The notes: generated by a model from the sequence alone, not told the origin. A stretch of 48,185 nt of DNA from Gracilibacter sp. (GCA_024637055.1 JAGXFZ010000067.1:1-48185); one strand, 5' to 3'; shown: positions 18,038-25,954, counted from the first letter of the stretch. Translations and numbers: made by a program.

Positions 18038-18811
18038 ATGGTTCAACATTTCTACGTTGGTGGTGTTCTCCTCCATTCGTATGGTCTAATAGTAGCTTTA
18101 GCAATACTACTAGGACTAGGAGTTGCTTATAGTCTGGCCAGTCAGGATAAAGAATACCAAAACCATCTTATGGACGTCATGATCTATGGACTTATTGGAG
18201 CTATTATCGGAGCCCGACTTTGGCATGTGATCTTTTACAATTGGGATTATTATTCAGATAATTTTCTTCAAGTTGTAATGATTTGGAAAGGTGGTTTATC
18301 GATTCAGGGAGGACTTGTCGGAGCAGCCATAGCCGGAATCTTATACTCTAAGGCTAAAAGGATAAATTTCTGGCGCTTAGCTGATATCGCTGCACCTGGG
18401 TTAATTTTTGGCCAAGCCATAGGTCGTATCGCTTGTTTTTTAAATGGAGATGCTTTTGGTAGCCCGACAGGATCAGACTTCGGTCTTGTTTATCCTCCAG
18501 GGACCTCTGCTTATGCGACCTTCGGGAACCAACCCCTCTGGCCAGCTGAAATCTGGGAAGGACAAATCAATATTGTAATCTTTGCCGTTGTACTCATGGT
18601 TTCCAGATGGGAAAAAGTACCCCAAGGAATCGTATTCTTATCTTATATATCTTTATACTCCCTAAACCGGTTTGCACTAGAGTTTCTCAGAGGAGATGGG
18701 AGTAAATATCTTTTTGACCTTTCTTCCGGCCAATGGACTAGTCTATTTATAATAGCCATATCCGTAATTGTTGGTTTTATAATAGTGCGTCGCTCCAAAA
18801 AGTCACTTTAG
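18038..18811 (+). CDS. lgt: Prolipoprotein diacylglyceryl transferase
   Basis: 257 residues with seven membrane segments expected. The family signature is at about 129-141, GRIACFLNGDAFG, with the essential Arg and Asn-Gly present. HSYGLIVALA near the N-terminus and the C-terminal NRFALEFLRGD segment also fit Lgt. The enzyme moves diacylglyceryl from phosphatidylglycerol to the lipobox cysteine of prolipoproteins, such as the two lipoproteins in this window. AGGAGG is 7 bases before the ATG. A 21-bp stem terminator follows. Confidence 0.95.
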   Translation: MVQHFYVGGVLLHSYGLIVALAILLGLGVAYSLASQDKEYQNHLMDVMIYGLIGAIIGARLWHVIFYNWDYYSDNFLQVVMIWKGGLSIQGGLVGAAIAGILYSKAKRINFWRLADIAAPGLIFGQAIGRIACFLNGDAFGSPTGSDFGLVYPPGTSAYATFGNQPLWPAEIWEGQINIVIFAVVLMVSRWEKVPQGIVFLSYISLYSLNRFALEFLRGDGSKYLFDLSSGQWTSLFIIAISVIVGFIIVRRSKKSL

Positions 18812-18832
18812 GAAAAATAAGATAGTTTCACT

Positions 18833-18882
18833 AATAAGAAAAAGCTATTCAGTCAATTATTACTGAATAGCTTTTTCTTATT
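18833..18882. terminator. Strong bidirectional terminator after lgt
   Basis: A perfect 21-bp stem (18833-18853 with 18862-18882) with an 8-base loop carries A and T runs on the outer stem, between convergent genes. Confidence 0.88.
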
Positions 18883-18895
18883 CCGACTCTACTAA

Positions 18896-19231
18896 CTAAT
18901 AAATGACAATAAAGATATAGGTAAGTGCTATCCCCATAACAGCTAAAGTAAATCCACCATATCTTAGCCCTGCTTTGATTAACGGAATCTTCCTTTGATT
19001 CCTTACCAAATATTCCTCATTCTCTTTTTTTAAAACTTCAAACAACATACTCGGTCTGATAAAAGCCAAGAGGCCAATTGCCACGTAGGTGCCAAATCCT
19101 GCATAAACGAGGATATCCAAGTTTATGTTGCTAGCTATAAAAAGAGCGGCAACAGATAAAAACATCGAGATAATTACTATTTTCTCGAAGGTTGTTTTAC
19201 TTCTATCAAATACTGGTTTCATCTGGTCCAC
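18896..19231 (-). CDS. Small three-helix membrane protein (paralogue of 19378-19797)
   Basis: 111 residues, not recognised. Three hydrophobic segments at about 18-35, 41-58 and 90-108. A cytoplasmic loop carries IRPSMLFEVLKKENEEY. This loop and the leading FEK before the first helix are shared with the 139-residue protein encoded next door (IRPTIILQILRKRTENY), so the two are diverged paralogues from a duplication. A GGGGGGTGG ribosome site precedes the start. No function can be assigned. Confidence 0.7.
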   Translation of the reverse strand: MDQMKPVFDRSKTTFEKIVIISMFLSVAALFIASNINLDILVYAGFGTYVAIGLLAFIRPSMLFEVLKKENEEYLVRNQRKIPLIKAGLRYGGFTLAVMGIALTYIFIVIY

Positions 19232-19315
19232 CCCCCTACTGTTTTGGAACTTGTTCTCCTATTATATAGCATGTTCTTCTAAAATGGTGCAGGTAAATAA
19301 CTCCAATAAATACAA

Positions 19316-19342
19316 ATAGAACAGGCTATTAACCTGTTCTAT
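19316..19342 (-). terminator. Terminator of the 139-residue membrane protein gene
   Basis: A perfect 10-bp stem ATAGAACAGG/CCTGTTCTAT (19316-19325 with 19333-19342), followed on the minus strand by a T-rich stretch. Confidence 0.7.
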
Positions 19343-19377
19343 CACTTTTTGTGTTGTAACTATCTTTCTTCTCTTAA

Positions 19378-19797
19378 TTAAAATGGCAGTACATTTGGAA
19401 CTAACCCAAGATTATAAAGAAGTAAATATGCTATTCCTAAGAAAAATAACCCGACGACTCTTAACGCTATGCTCAAATAAAGTTCTTTTTTCTTGTAATC
19501 GTCATTATAGTTTTCTGTTCTTTTCCTTAATATTTGAAGAATTATTGTAGGCCTAATCATAATTATTATTCCAAGTATTAGATAGTTGGCAATAGTAATA
19601 TACGTTATAATCTGTAAATCTGTAAAGAAAGATGCAGCTGCAACCAAGAGAGAAATACCGAACATAACAAGTAATAGCTTCTCAAACGCAGAGAAAGGTT
19701 CTCTTGGTGTTTTTTCCTCGTTTTTTTTATTCGCTGATCTCGACTTTCCTTGTTTACCGCTATAAGAAAGTGATTTATTTTTCTTTTTTTGTTTCAT
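19378..19797 (-). CDS. Small three-helix membrane protein with basic N-terminal tail
   Basis: 139 residues, not recognised. A Lys/Ser-rich cytoplasmic tail (1-33) is followed by FEK and three hydrophobic segments (about 40-58, 63-82, 112-132), with IRPTIILQILRKRTENYNDDY in the loop. It is a paralogue of the 111-residue neighbour. GGAGGTAGTTGG stands before the ATG. Both genes have their own terminator, so they were probably duplicated in tandem and then separated in regulation. Confidence 0.68.
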   Translation of the reverse strand: MKQKKKNKSLSYSGKQGKSRSANKKNEEKTPREPFSAFEKLLLVMFGISLLVAAASFFTDLQIITYITIANYLILGIIIMIRPTIILQILRKRTENYNDDYKKKELYLSIALRVVGLFFLGIAYLLLYNLGLVPNVLPF

Positions 19798-19885
19798 CCA
19801 ACTACCTCCAAATAAAACTTGTACGGTCTATTATAATTCAATTTACTATAATTTGATAGGTAGAATATAAATAAAAAGATTTAAA

Positions 19886-21091
19886 TTATTTTAGAAAGTT
19901 TCTTATATCAGCTTGGTAATTCCCCAACATCTGAAAATAGGCACTATCTTCTTTGATACCCTTTACAGCTTCCTTGACTGTTTCGTCACCTAGACTACCT
20001 TCGAAATCAACATAGAATAAATATTCCCAAGGTTTATTCAGAATAGGTCTAGATTCAATCTTCAGCATATTAAGACCATGCTTAGCAAAATGACTTAAGA
20101 CTCTATATAATGAACCTGGTTCATGAGATATAGCTACAGCAAGGCTTATTTTATCACTCTCTTTCTTTATTTCCAGCTTTCTTCCTATAATAATAAACCT
20201 CGTAAAATTATAAGAGTCGTTGTTGATAAAACTATTTAAAACTGTAAGTCCATATAGCCTTGCAGCTCTATTGCTTGCGATAGCTGCTTTACTCATACTA
20301 GCCGATTCACCCACTATTTTGGCACTGACAGCGGTATTACTACAAGAAATAAGGTTCCAGCTCCTGTTAGACTGTAAAAAACTGCTGCATTGTTGTAATG
20401 CCTGAGGGTGGGAATAAACTTCCTCAATATCCTTTAGCTCAGCCCCTGGCAAAGCCAGCAAGTTATGCTCAACCTTAATACCTTTTTCTCCAACGATATA
20501 AAAGCCATAACGGCACAGTAAATCATAAACTTCCGCTATCCCACCAGTGAAAGAATTTTCTAGTGGCAGAACACCGTAATCTATCTCTCCCTCCTCCAAC
20601 GCCTTAAAAACATCCTCAAAGCCAGGAAGATTCTTATTCGAGATATCCTCCCCGAAATACTCCCTAAGTGCCTGTTCACTGTAAGAACCCGGGAGACCCT
20701 GAAATCCTACAGTAATATTCATATTTACTTGACCACTAGGGGGAACCTGCTTACTTTCTCCTACATTAGTATTAGTTATAGCCAGAGGTATTGAAGGAGT
20801 TGTTTCTTTACCGATAAAATCAGCCTGAATGCTTCTGCTAATTTCCATAATGGACTTTAAAAACCTTTCCGCCGGTTCATGAAAACTCTGATTAACTGCA
20901 GTTTTTATATTTTCCAAAACCTTCTCTTCTCTAGATGCATCTAGAATAGTAAGATTATTAGCCTTCTTAAAGTCGGCTATCTCGGAGACTTTTAGCATCC
21001 GTGCTTCGAACAGTTTAAGTAAATCCTTATCCAGCTCATCAATCTCCTGTCGGAGGCTCTCAAGTTTGGTTTTGTTAGTTAACTCATCCAT
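19886..21091 (-). CDS. pheA: Bifunctional chorismate mutase / prephenate dehydratase
   Basis: 401 residues. An AroQ-type chorismate mutase domain (about 8-93: LRQEIDELDKDLLKLFEAR...DASREEKVLENI) is followed by a linker of about 30 residues and a prephenate dehydratase domain (about 127-305: VGFQGLPGSYSEQA, VLPLENSFTGGI, TRF at 297-299), then an ACT domain (about 316-395) with the Phe-binding motifs GSLY (326-329) and ESRP (346-349). It converts chorismate to phenylpyruvate and should be feedback-inhibited by Phe. It overlaps aroC by 13 bases and is the last gene of the aromatic operon. Confidence 0.95.
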   Translation of the reverse strand: MDELTNKTKLESLRQEIDELDKDLLKLFEARMLKVSEIADFKKANNLTILDASREEKVLENIKTAVNQSFHEPAERFLKSIMEISRSIQADFIGKETTPSIPLAITNTNVGESKQVPPSGQVNMNITVGFQGLPGSYSEQALREYFGEDISNKNLPGFEDVFKALEEGEIDYGVLPLENSFTGGIAEVYDLLCRYGFYIVGEKGIKVEHNLLALPGAELKDIEEVYSHPQALQQCSSFLQSNRSWNLISCSNTAVSAKIVGESASMSKAAIASNRAARLYGLTVLNSFINNDSYNFTRFIIIGRKLEIKKESDKISLAVAISHEPGSLYRVLSHFAKHGLNMLKIESRPILNKPWEYLFYVDFEGSLGDETVKEAVKGIKEDSAYFQMLGNYQADIRNFLK

Positions 21092-22179
21092 CCTGTACCT
21101 TCCTTTTCTATCATTAAGTCTAGCAGAGCAAGTGCTGCTGCAGCTTCAACCACCGGTACGGCTCTAGGCACAATACAGGGATCATGTCTTCCTTTAATAC
21201 TTATTTCCACTTCTTCCATCTTATCAATATCTACAGTTCTTTGTACTTTCCCAATAGATGGTGTTGGCTTAAATGCTGTCCTGAATACCAGTGGCATCCC
21301 ATTGGTTATACCTCCCAATATACCACCGTTATTGTTGGAAATAGTCTTAATCTCATTTTCTTCCAGAACGAATTGATCGTTAGCTTCTGACCCCTTCATC
21401 TTAGCAATCTCAAATCCGACCCCAAATTCCACACCCTTTACAGCAGGTATGGAGAATAGAACATGGGCAATTTTACTTTCTGTTGAATCAAAGAAAGGTG
21501 AACCTAAGCCAACCGGAAGCTGTACCACCGCGGTCTCCACTACTCCCCCAACAGAATCCTCATCTTGCTTGGCATCCAATATCCTTTTCTTCATCTCAGC
21601 AGCTATATCTTCAACAATAACCGGGAACTCTTTCTCGGTAAGCTCTTTGAGCTGCTCAGAACCAACATTTCTAAGATCAAAGGATTCTTCTTGGACGTCT
21701 CCTATACTTAAGATATGGCTACCGATGACAATACCTTTCATTCCAAGAAGTTGCTTAGCTATAGCACCTACAAAAACCAAAGGGGCTGTTAGCCTACCCG
21801 AGAAATGTCCTCCACCCCTATAATCATTACATCCCGAATGTTTCAAACGAGCGGTAAAGTCGGCATGACTCGGACGTACAATACCCTTGATATCCTCATA
21901 ATCCTGCGATTTTTGATCCCGATTCCAAATCATACAGCAAAGAGGAGAACCGGTAGTCTTCCCGTTAAAGTAGCCACCCACTAACTCATATTTATCTTGT
22001 TCCTGCCGAGGAGTAGCTAACCTAGTCTTGCCCGGCATCCTTCTGGCCATCTCCTTGTCAATCATATCTAAGTCCAGTTCTATTCCTGCAGGTAAGCCAT
22101 TGACGACTATCCCCACGCCAGACCCATGAGATTCTCCGAAAATGGAAAGCTTAAGATACTCACCCCATACTCCGCTCAT
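21079..22179 (-). CDS. aroC: Chorismate synthase
   Basis: 366 residues, full length. Signatures GESHGSGVGIVVNGLPAG (14-31), the central GCNDYRGGGHFSGRLTA and the C-terminal IKGRHDPCIVPRAVPVVEA are intact. The enzyme makes chorismate from EPSP and needs reduced FMN. It overlaps aroA by 20 bases and pheA by 13, so the three are tightly coupled. The C-terminus is slightly short compared with the 380-390 residues of many homologues. Confidence 0.97.
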   Translation of the reverse strand: MSGVWGEYLKLSIFGESHGSGVGIVVNGLPAGIELDLDMIDKEMARRMPGKTRLATPRQEQDKYELVGGYFNGKTTGSPLCCMIWNRDQKSQDYEDIKGIVRPSHADFTARLKHSGCNDYRGGGHFSGRLTAPLVFVGAIAKQLLGMKGIVIGSHILSIGDVQEESFDLRNVGSEQLKELTEKEFPVIVEDIAAEMKKRILDAKQDEDSVGGVVETAVVQLPVGLGSPFFDSTESKIAHVLFSIPAVKGVEFGVGFEIAKMKGSEANDQFVLEENEIKTISNNNGGILGGITNGMPLVFRTAFKPTPSIGKVQRTVDIDKMEEVEISIKGRHDPCIVPRAVPVVEAAAALALLDLMIEKEGTGWMS

Positions 22180-23458
22180 CTACCTTACCTCCTAATTTCA
22201 TAAAGTCTTTCCAGAAATGAGGATAGGATTTATTCACGGCGTCACTCCCTGTGATAGTGACGGTTCCAGCACAACGTAAAGATGCTACCGCCATCGCCAT
22301 AGCGATACGATGATCATTCCAACTATCTACCGTTCCGCCTGTTAGCTCATCTACCCCTTCGATTACTAACCCATCGGTCAATTCACTTACTTTAGCTCCT
22401 AGCTTATTTAATTCTGTGGAGATAGCCTTCAACCTATCAGATTCTTTAATACGGAGCCTTTCAGCATTAATAATCTTAGTCGTCCCTTTACTTAGAGCAC
22501 CAAGAACAGCAAGAACTGGCACTAAGTCAGGGCACTGACTAGCATCAATAGTCGTTCCTTTTGTCTCTACTCTCCTAGCTTCTACTCCCTCAGCAGTAAC
22601 TTCCCAGTCCCCGCCCATGGCTTTGGTTATCTCTAGAATCGCCTTATCTCCCTGAAGAGAACTGTCGTTAAGACCAAGCGAAGTAATATTTTCCCCGATA
22701 GTACCGGCAACTATCCAGAAAGCTGCCTGCGAATAGTCTCCTTCTATCCTATAATCCCTGTTAATGTATCGCTGATTTCCTTTAACCAAGAATTCCCTAT
22801 AATTATTGTTCTGGATGGTTACTCCGAACTTTTCCAAGACATCTATGGTCAAATCAATATACCCTTTGGATTCCATTTCCGTAGTTATTATTATCTTTGA
22901 ATCGCCTTCCAGTAAAGGAAGAACAAACATTAGCCCAGTTATAAACTGAGAACTAACATTGCCTTTAAGCTTAAAAATTCCTGACTTCATTCTTCCATGA
23001 ACAGTCAGAGGTAACAGACCTTCTGTGTTCTTATAATTAATTCCTTGTTCTTGAAATATCTCATAATATGCATCCAAAGGTCTTTCTACCAATTTACCTT
23101 GCCCAGTAAAAGTTACCTCACCATCGACTAAAGCTGCCAAAGGTATAAGAAACCTTAAAGTTGAACCAGATTCCCTACAGTTGATGGTATTATTAACAAT
23201 CCTCAAATTGGGATTCCCCTTGATCTCTAGAGTTACAGGTTTACCTTCTTCAACTGAACCTAGAACTTGAACCGCAACTCCTAGTGACTCCATACCCTTC
23301 ATGGTGGAAATGATATCTTCAGATAGAATTACATTACTAACCCTACTAATACCCTCAGCCAAACCAGCAGAGATAATCGCCCGATGGCTAACACTTTTCG
23401 AAGGAGGTATCATCACCTTCCCTTTTAGTACTGTCGGTGTTATCTGTACTTTTTGCAA
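22160..23458 (-). CDS. aroA: 3-phosphoshikimate 1-carboxyvinyltransferase (EPSP synthase)
   Basis: About 432 residues if it starts at the TTG at 23458. That codon has AAGGGGG 8 bases upstream, and translation from it begins LQKVQITPTVLKGKVMIPPSKSVSHRA, where family members normally begin. An in-frame ATG at 23521 would add 21 residues but has no ribosome site. Motifs: PSKSVSHRA (PEP and shikimate-phosphate binding), NCRESGSTLRFLIPL and ERLRIKESDRL. It transfers enolpyruvate from PEP to shikimate-3-phosphate. The segment NCRESGSTLRF has Glu-Ser where many enzymes have GNSGTTMR, typical of a divergent branch. Middle gene of the operon. Confidence 0.94.
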   Translation of the reverse strand: MQKVQITPTVLKGKVMIPPSKSVSHRAIISAGLAEGISRVSNVILSEDIISTMKGMESLGVAVQVLGSVEEGKPVTLEIKGNPNLRIVNNTINCRESGSTLRFLIPLAALVDGEVTFTGQGKLVERPLDAYYEIFQEQGINYKNTEGLLPLTVHGRMKSGIFKLKGNVSSQFITGLMFVLPLLEGDSKIIITTEMESKGYIDLTIDVLEKFGVTIQNNNYREFLVKGNQRYINRDYRIEGDYSQAAFWIVAGTIGENITSLGLNDSSLQGDKAILEITKAMGGDWEVTAEGVEARRVETKGTTIDASQCPDLVPVLAVLGALSKGTTKIINAERLRIKESDRLKAISTELNKLGAKVSELTDGLVIEGVDELTGGTVDSWNDHRIAMAMAVASLRCAGTVTITGSDAVNKSYPHFWKDFMKLGGKVDERSMG

Positions 23459-23542
23459 ATTATAATCCCCCTTATCACAGTATTCCTTATACCGTTTACT
23501 TCCACTTATAGAATTGGCCATCTATCTTAGATCTTAGCGCAT

Positions 23543-24406
23543 TTAACTATCGGATAGCCTTGCTCTTACTTTACCTGCTCTGCTTAGAGTCTCTTCCAAA
23601 GCAACAGTGTCATCTTCTTGAAGCATCTGTTTTATCTTTCCGATATTCTCTAAAAACAGCTCTATCTGAATCAAAGTATTGTCCTTGTTCTCCATCAACA
23701 GCTCGCTCCAAAGCCCTACATTTATCTGAGCCACCCTAGTGGCATCTTTGAAACTACCTCCGACGAATAGCCCCGTATCATCTGATTGAGAACAATTAAT
23801 TAACGCTGTAGCAATTACGTGAGGCAATTGGCTGGTTAGTGCAATAATCTCATCATGTTTTGCAGGATCCATCCTGACAGGTTGCTTGCATCCTATAGCC
23901 CTAACCATTTCCTCTACCAAGACCAGATTCTCTTCTTTATTTGTTTCGATAGGAGTAATGAGATAATTAGCTCCTTGAAGTATATCTGCCGAAGCATTAG
24001 AAAACCCACTGCCTTCTTTGCCTGCTAGAGGGTGTCCTCCAACAAAATCTAAATCATCTCGTAAAAACGTCTTTACCTCATTCAAAATTTTGGTCTTAAT
24101 CCCTGCAGTGTCTGTTATCACTGCTCCCGGCAGGAAGTTATCCATATTCTCCCTCATAAACTTACTCGTTAGCTCAGGGTAAACACAAATAACTATCAGA
24201 TCCGAGCTTCGTAAAGGGACTTCACCGTCCAAATATCCTTTATCGATTATTCCTGTAGATTCCGCAAGTTCCAGTACATCTTTATCAATATCTACAGCCC
24301 ACAGTTTCTTAGGGGAGAGCTTCCTTAATGCTTTAGCAAAGGAGCCACCAATAAGGCCTAAACCTACAATAGTTATTTCCAACTCCCTAAAGTCTGGTTC
24401 CGCCAT
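23543..24406 (-). CDS. tyrA: Prephenate dehydrogenase
   Basis: 287 residues. NAD-binding motif ITIVGLGLIGGSFAKALRK (about 10-28) with VDID after it; GGHPLAGKEGSGF (about 122-134) holds the catalytic His; LTSQLPHVIATALI is the helical dimer domain. It oxidises prephenate to 4-hydroxyphenylpyruvate for tyrosine. There is no C-terminal ACT domain, so tyrosine feedback may act elsewhere. It lies 22 bases after aroF and 84 bases before the chosen aroA start. Confidence 0.94.
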   Translation of the reverse strand: MAEPDFRELEITIVGLGLIGGSFAKALRKLSPKKLWAVDIDKDVLELAESTGIIDKGYLDGEVPLRSSDLIVICVYPELTSKFMRENMDNFLPGAVITDTAGIKTKILNEVKTFLRDDLDFVGGHPLAGKEGSGFSNASADILQGANYLITPIETNKEENLVLVEEMVRAIGCKQPVRMDPAKHDEIIALTSQLPHVIATALINCSQSDDTGLFVGGSFKDATRVAQINVGLWSELLMENKDNTLIQIELFLENIGKIKQMLQEDDTVALEETLSRAGKVRARLSDS

Positions 24407-24428
24407 TTATTCCAACACCCTTCCCACT

Positions 24429-25445
24429 CTAATGCATTACTTTATTCTGAATAACAGCTAATTGCTTGAGATCTTTCATCAAGGCCTCGAAGCGTTCTGG
24501 CTTGATGGATTGCTGTCCATCGCATTTGGCATTAACAGGGTCATTATGCACTTCAATCATCACCCCGTCAGCTCCAACCACTAAGGCTGCTTTAGTCATA
24601 GGTTCCACCAACCACCATAAGCCGGAAGCGTGACTAGGATCCACAATAACAGGTAAATGACTTAGTTTCTTAATAACTGGGATGGCCGAAAGATCCAGTG
24701 TGTTACGCGTATAATTTTCGAAAGTCCTTATTCCACGTTCGCATAAAATTACATTTTTATTTCCGGCTGCTAAGATATATTCCGCTGCCATTAATAATTC
24801 CTCAATTGTGGCCGACAATCCTCTTTTTAACAGAATTGGCTTATCTATCTGTCCGAGCTCTTTAAGCAATTCAAAGTTCTGCATATTTCTAGCACCAATC
24901 TGAATAACATCAACGTCATTAATGAAAGCATCTAGATGCGCGGTAGACATTAGTTCGCTTACTATGGGAAGTCCTGTTTTTTCGCGAGCAATTTTCAGTA
25001 GATCAAGACCTTCTTCTCTCATACCTTGGAAACTGTAAGGTGAAGATCTAGGTTTGAACGCTCCTCCACGTAGGAAACCAGCTCCCGCTTTCTTGACATC
25101 TTCGGCGATACCTACTATCTGTTCTTCGCTCTCTACCGAACACGGACCGGCGATAACTGCGAAGCTCCCACCACCGATGGACTGTCCTCTTACAGTGATG
25201 GTTGTGTCATCAGGATGAAAGAGACGATTGACCATTTTATATGGTTCTTGAACACGAATCAATTTTTCCACATTGGGATTAGCTTTAAGACTGTCAGGGT
25301 CAATATTACTTGTTTCACCAACTAATCCCATAATGTGGTAGTTTACCCCTTTAGATTCATGAATTTGACAACCTAACATTAGAACTCTGTTTCTGATCTG
25401 ATCAATCTCTGCTTCTGGTGTCTGTGGTTTTAAAACGATAATCAT
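24429..25445 (-). CDS. aroF: 3-deoxy-7-phosphoheptulonate (DAHP) synthase, type I-beta
   Basis: 338 residues from the ATG at 25445, which stands 7-8 bases after GGAGG; an in-frame TTG at 25460 overlaps that site. The N-terminal ferredoxin-like regulatory domain (about 1-75, MIIVLKPQTPEAEID) precedes a KDO8P/DAHP synthase barrel with AGPCSVES, RGGAFKPRSSPYSFQG, ILLKRGLSAT and DPSHASG. It condenses PEP and erythrose-4-phosphate, the first step to all aromatic amino acids. First gene of aroF-tyrA-aroA-aroC-pheA. The long leader upstream appears to be an attenuator. Confidence 0.95.
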   Translation of the reverse strand: MIIVLKPQTPEAEIDQIRNRVLMLGCQIHESKGVNYHIMGLVGETSNIDPDSLKANPNVEKLIRVQEPYKMVNRLFHPDDTTITVRGQSIGGGSFAVIAGPCSVESEEQIVGIAEDVKKAGAGFLRGGAFKPRSSPYSFQGMREEGLDLLKIAREKTGLPIVSELMSTAHLDAFINDVDVIQIGARNMQNFELLKELGQIDKPILLKRGLSATIEELLMAAEYILAAGNKNVILCERGIRTFENYTRNTLDLSAIPVIKKLSHLPVIVDPSHASGLWWLVEPMTKAALVVGADGVMIEVHNDPVNAKCDGQQSIKPERFEALMKDLKQLAVIQNKVMH

Positions 25446-25483
25446 AACGTATTCCTCCAATAATTTAATATAAAGTGAAACTT

Positions 25484-25519
25484 CTATCAGTAGGGATTTT
25501 ATTCATCCTCTACTGATAG
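25484..25519 (-). promoter_or_regulatory. Leader hairpin just upstream of aroF with alternative pairing
   Basis: A 10-bp stem CTATCAGTAG/CTACTGATAG (25484-25493 with 25510-25519), extended by GG/CC across a bulge, lies about 40 bases before aroF. The TATCAG arm could instead pair with CTGATA at 25531-25536, so two folds compete. There is no T tract, so it is not a plain terminator. Confidence 0.5.
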
Positions 25520-25529
25520 TTAGTTGAAC

Positions 25530-25622
25530 TTATCAGGAACTTAGCGTCCGTTACGACGACCATGGATGGCAAGGAGCGATCCCCCAAATAAAGGGGTCTT
25601 ACGGACGGTTAGTGCGTGATAA
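25530..25622 (-). promoter_or_regulatory. GC-rich near-palindromic element in the aro leader
   Basis: Two 22-base arms (25530-25551 and 25601-25622) pair at 18 of 22 positions, ending in an unbroken CGTCCGT/ACGGACG. The inner 49 bases can form CCCC/GGGG and CCAT/ATGG hairpins. It is much GC-richer than its surroundings. It matches no riboswitch family I recognise. It could be a structured RNA domain in the leader or a small inverted-repeat element (REP/MITE-like). Confidence 0.5.
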
Positions 25623-25628
25623 TTTAAA

Positions 25629-25663
25629 AAAGAAGGCTCATTGTTATCTAATGAGCCTTCTTT
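25629..25663 (-). terminator. Attenuator terminator of the aro operon
   Basis: On the minus strand a perfect 14-bp stem (25663-25650 with 25642-25629) has the loop AGATAAC and continues into a T tract. It lies 38 bases after the stop codon of the leader reading frame and about 185 bases before aroF. Its left arm and loop (25655-25645) are complementary to 25742-25732, giving an exclusive antiterminator. Confidence 0.85.
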
Positions 25664-25701
25664 GGGGTTTCATTTATTATTTTTATTCTCGGGGTAATTA
25701 T

Positions 25702-25878
25702 TTATTCTATCGAGCAAATCTTCCCCCGGTACCCATTAGATATGAGAGCAAATATTCTATTGTAAAACAAGCAAAAATAGCCGATGCTAAAATAAAAATA
25801 AAAGCATTGGCTAAAGGTGGTAAAGTCGAAGGTATTAACTTGTTTTACAGGTCTCTGCACACTAATAAGCGATTCCAT
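25702..25878 (-). CDS. Phe/Tyr-rich leader peptide of the aromatic operon
   Basis: 58 codons. The ATG at 25878 has GGAG 9 bases upstream and lies about 28 bases after the expected transcription start. Residues 17-43 contain nine Phe and four Tyr (positions F17, 19, 22, 26, 28, 30, 35, 38, 43; Y27, 29, 34, 39), the densest part being FYFYF at 26-30. The mRNA of this part folds into a long hairpin (25761-25771 with 25839-25849; inner 25778-25813). Codons 46-49 (I-S-N-G) form the 5' half of the antiterminator. This is how ribosome-stalling leader peptides of pheA-type operons are built. It could be chance in a T-rich strand, but promoter, ribosome site and switchable terminator all agree. Confidence 0.68.
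   Translation of the reverse strand: MESLISVQRPVKQVNTFDFTTFSQCFYFYFSIGYFCLFYNRIFALISNGYRGKICSIE
25732..25742 (-). promoter_or_regulatory. Antiterminator 5' element inside the leader reading frame
   Basis: Minus-strand TATCTAATGGG (25742-25732) pairs over 11 bp, one of them G-U, with CTCATTAGATA (25655-25645) in the terminator left arm and loop. A competing 5-bp hairpin (GGGTA 25734-25730 with TACCC 25696-25692) could hide it when no ribosome is stalled. Confidence 0.6.
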
Positions 25879-25912
25879 TATTAATTTCTCCAATAGTAAT
25901 TTAATTTTGCTA

Positions 25913-25941
25913 ATTATACTTCATCGTTTTCACGCTGTCAA
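25913..25941 (-). promoter_or_regulatory. Consensus sigma-A promoter of the aro operon leader
   Basis: Minus-strand TTGACA (25941-25936), exactly 17 bases, TATAAT (25918-25913). Perfect match to consensus in both boxes. It starts about 14 bases after the stop codon of the 46-residue membrane protein gene and gives a leader of about 460 bases before aroF. Confidence 0.88.
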
Positions 25942-25954
25942 TATATAGTTATTA

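Noticed and set aside
21449-21823. 124-codon + strand frame inside aroC
   Set aside because: It lies wholly within the well-conserved aroC gene on the other strand, has no ribosome site, and its composition is that of an antisense shadow.
25530-25622. Insertion sequence end or transposon
   Set aside because: The inverted arms resemble mobile-element ends, but no transposase and no clear target duplication are present; left as an unassigned palindromic element.
25612-25884. 90-codon reading frame on the + strand over the aro leader
   Set aside because: It has no ribosome site and runs opposite to the well-supported promoter, leader frame and terminator.
25640-25930. T-box riboswitch in the aro leader
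   Set aside because: GGGTACCGGGG at 25724-25734 on the minus strand recalls the T-box core, but the full AGGGTGGNACCGCG sequence and the stem I AGAGA/GGTG features are absent. The Phe/Tyr reading frame with antiterminator pairing explains the region better.
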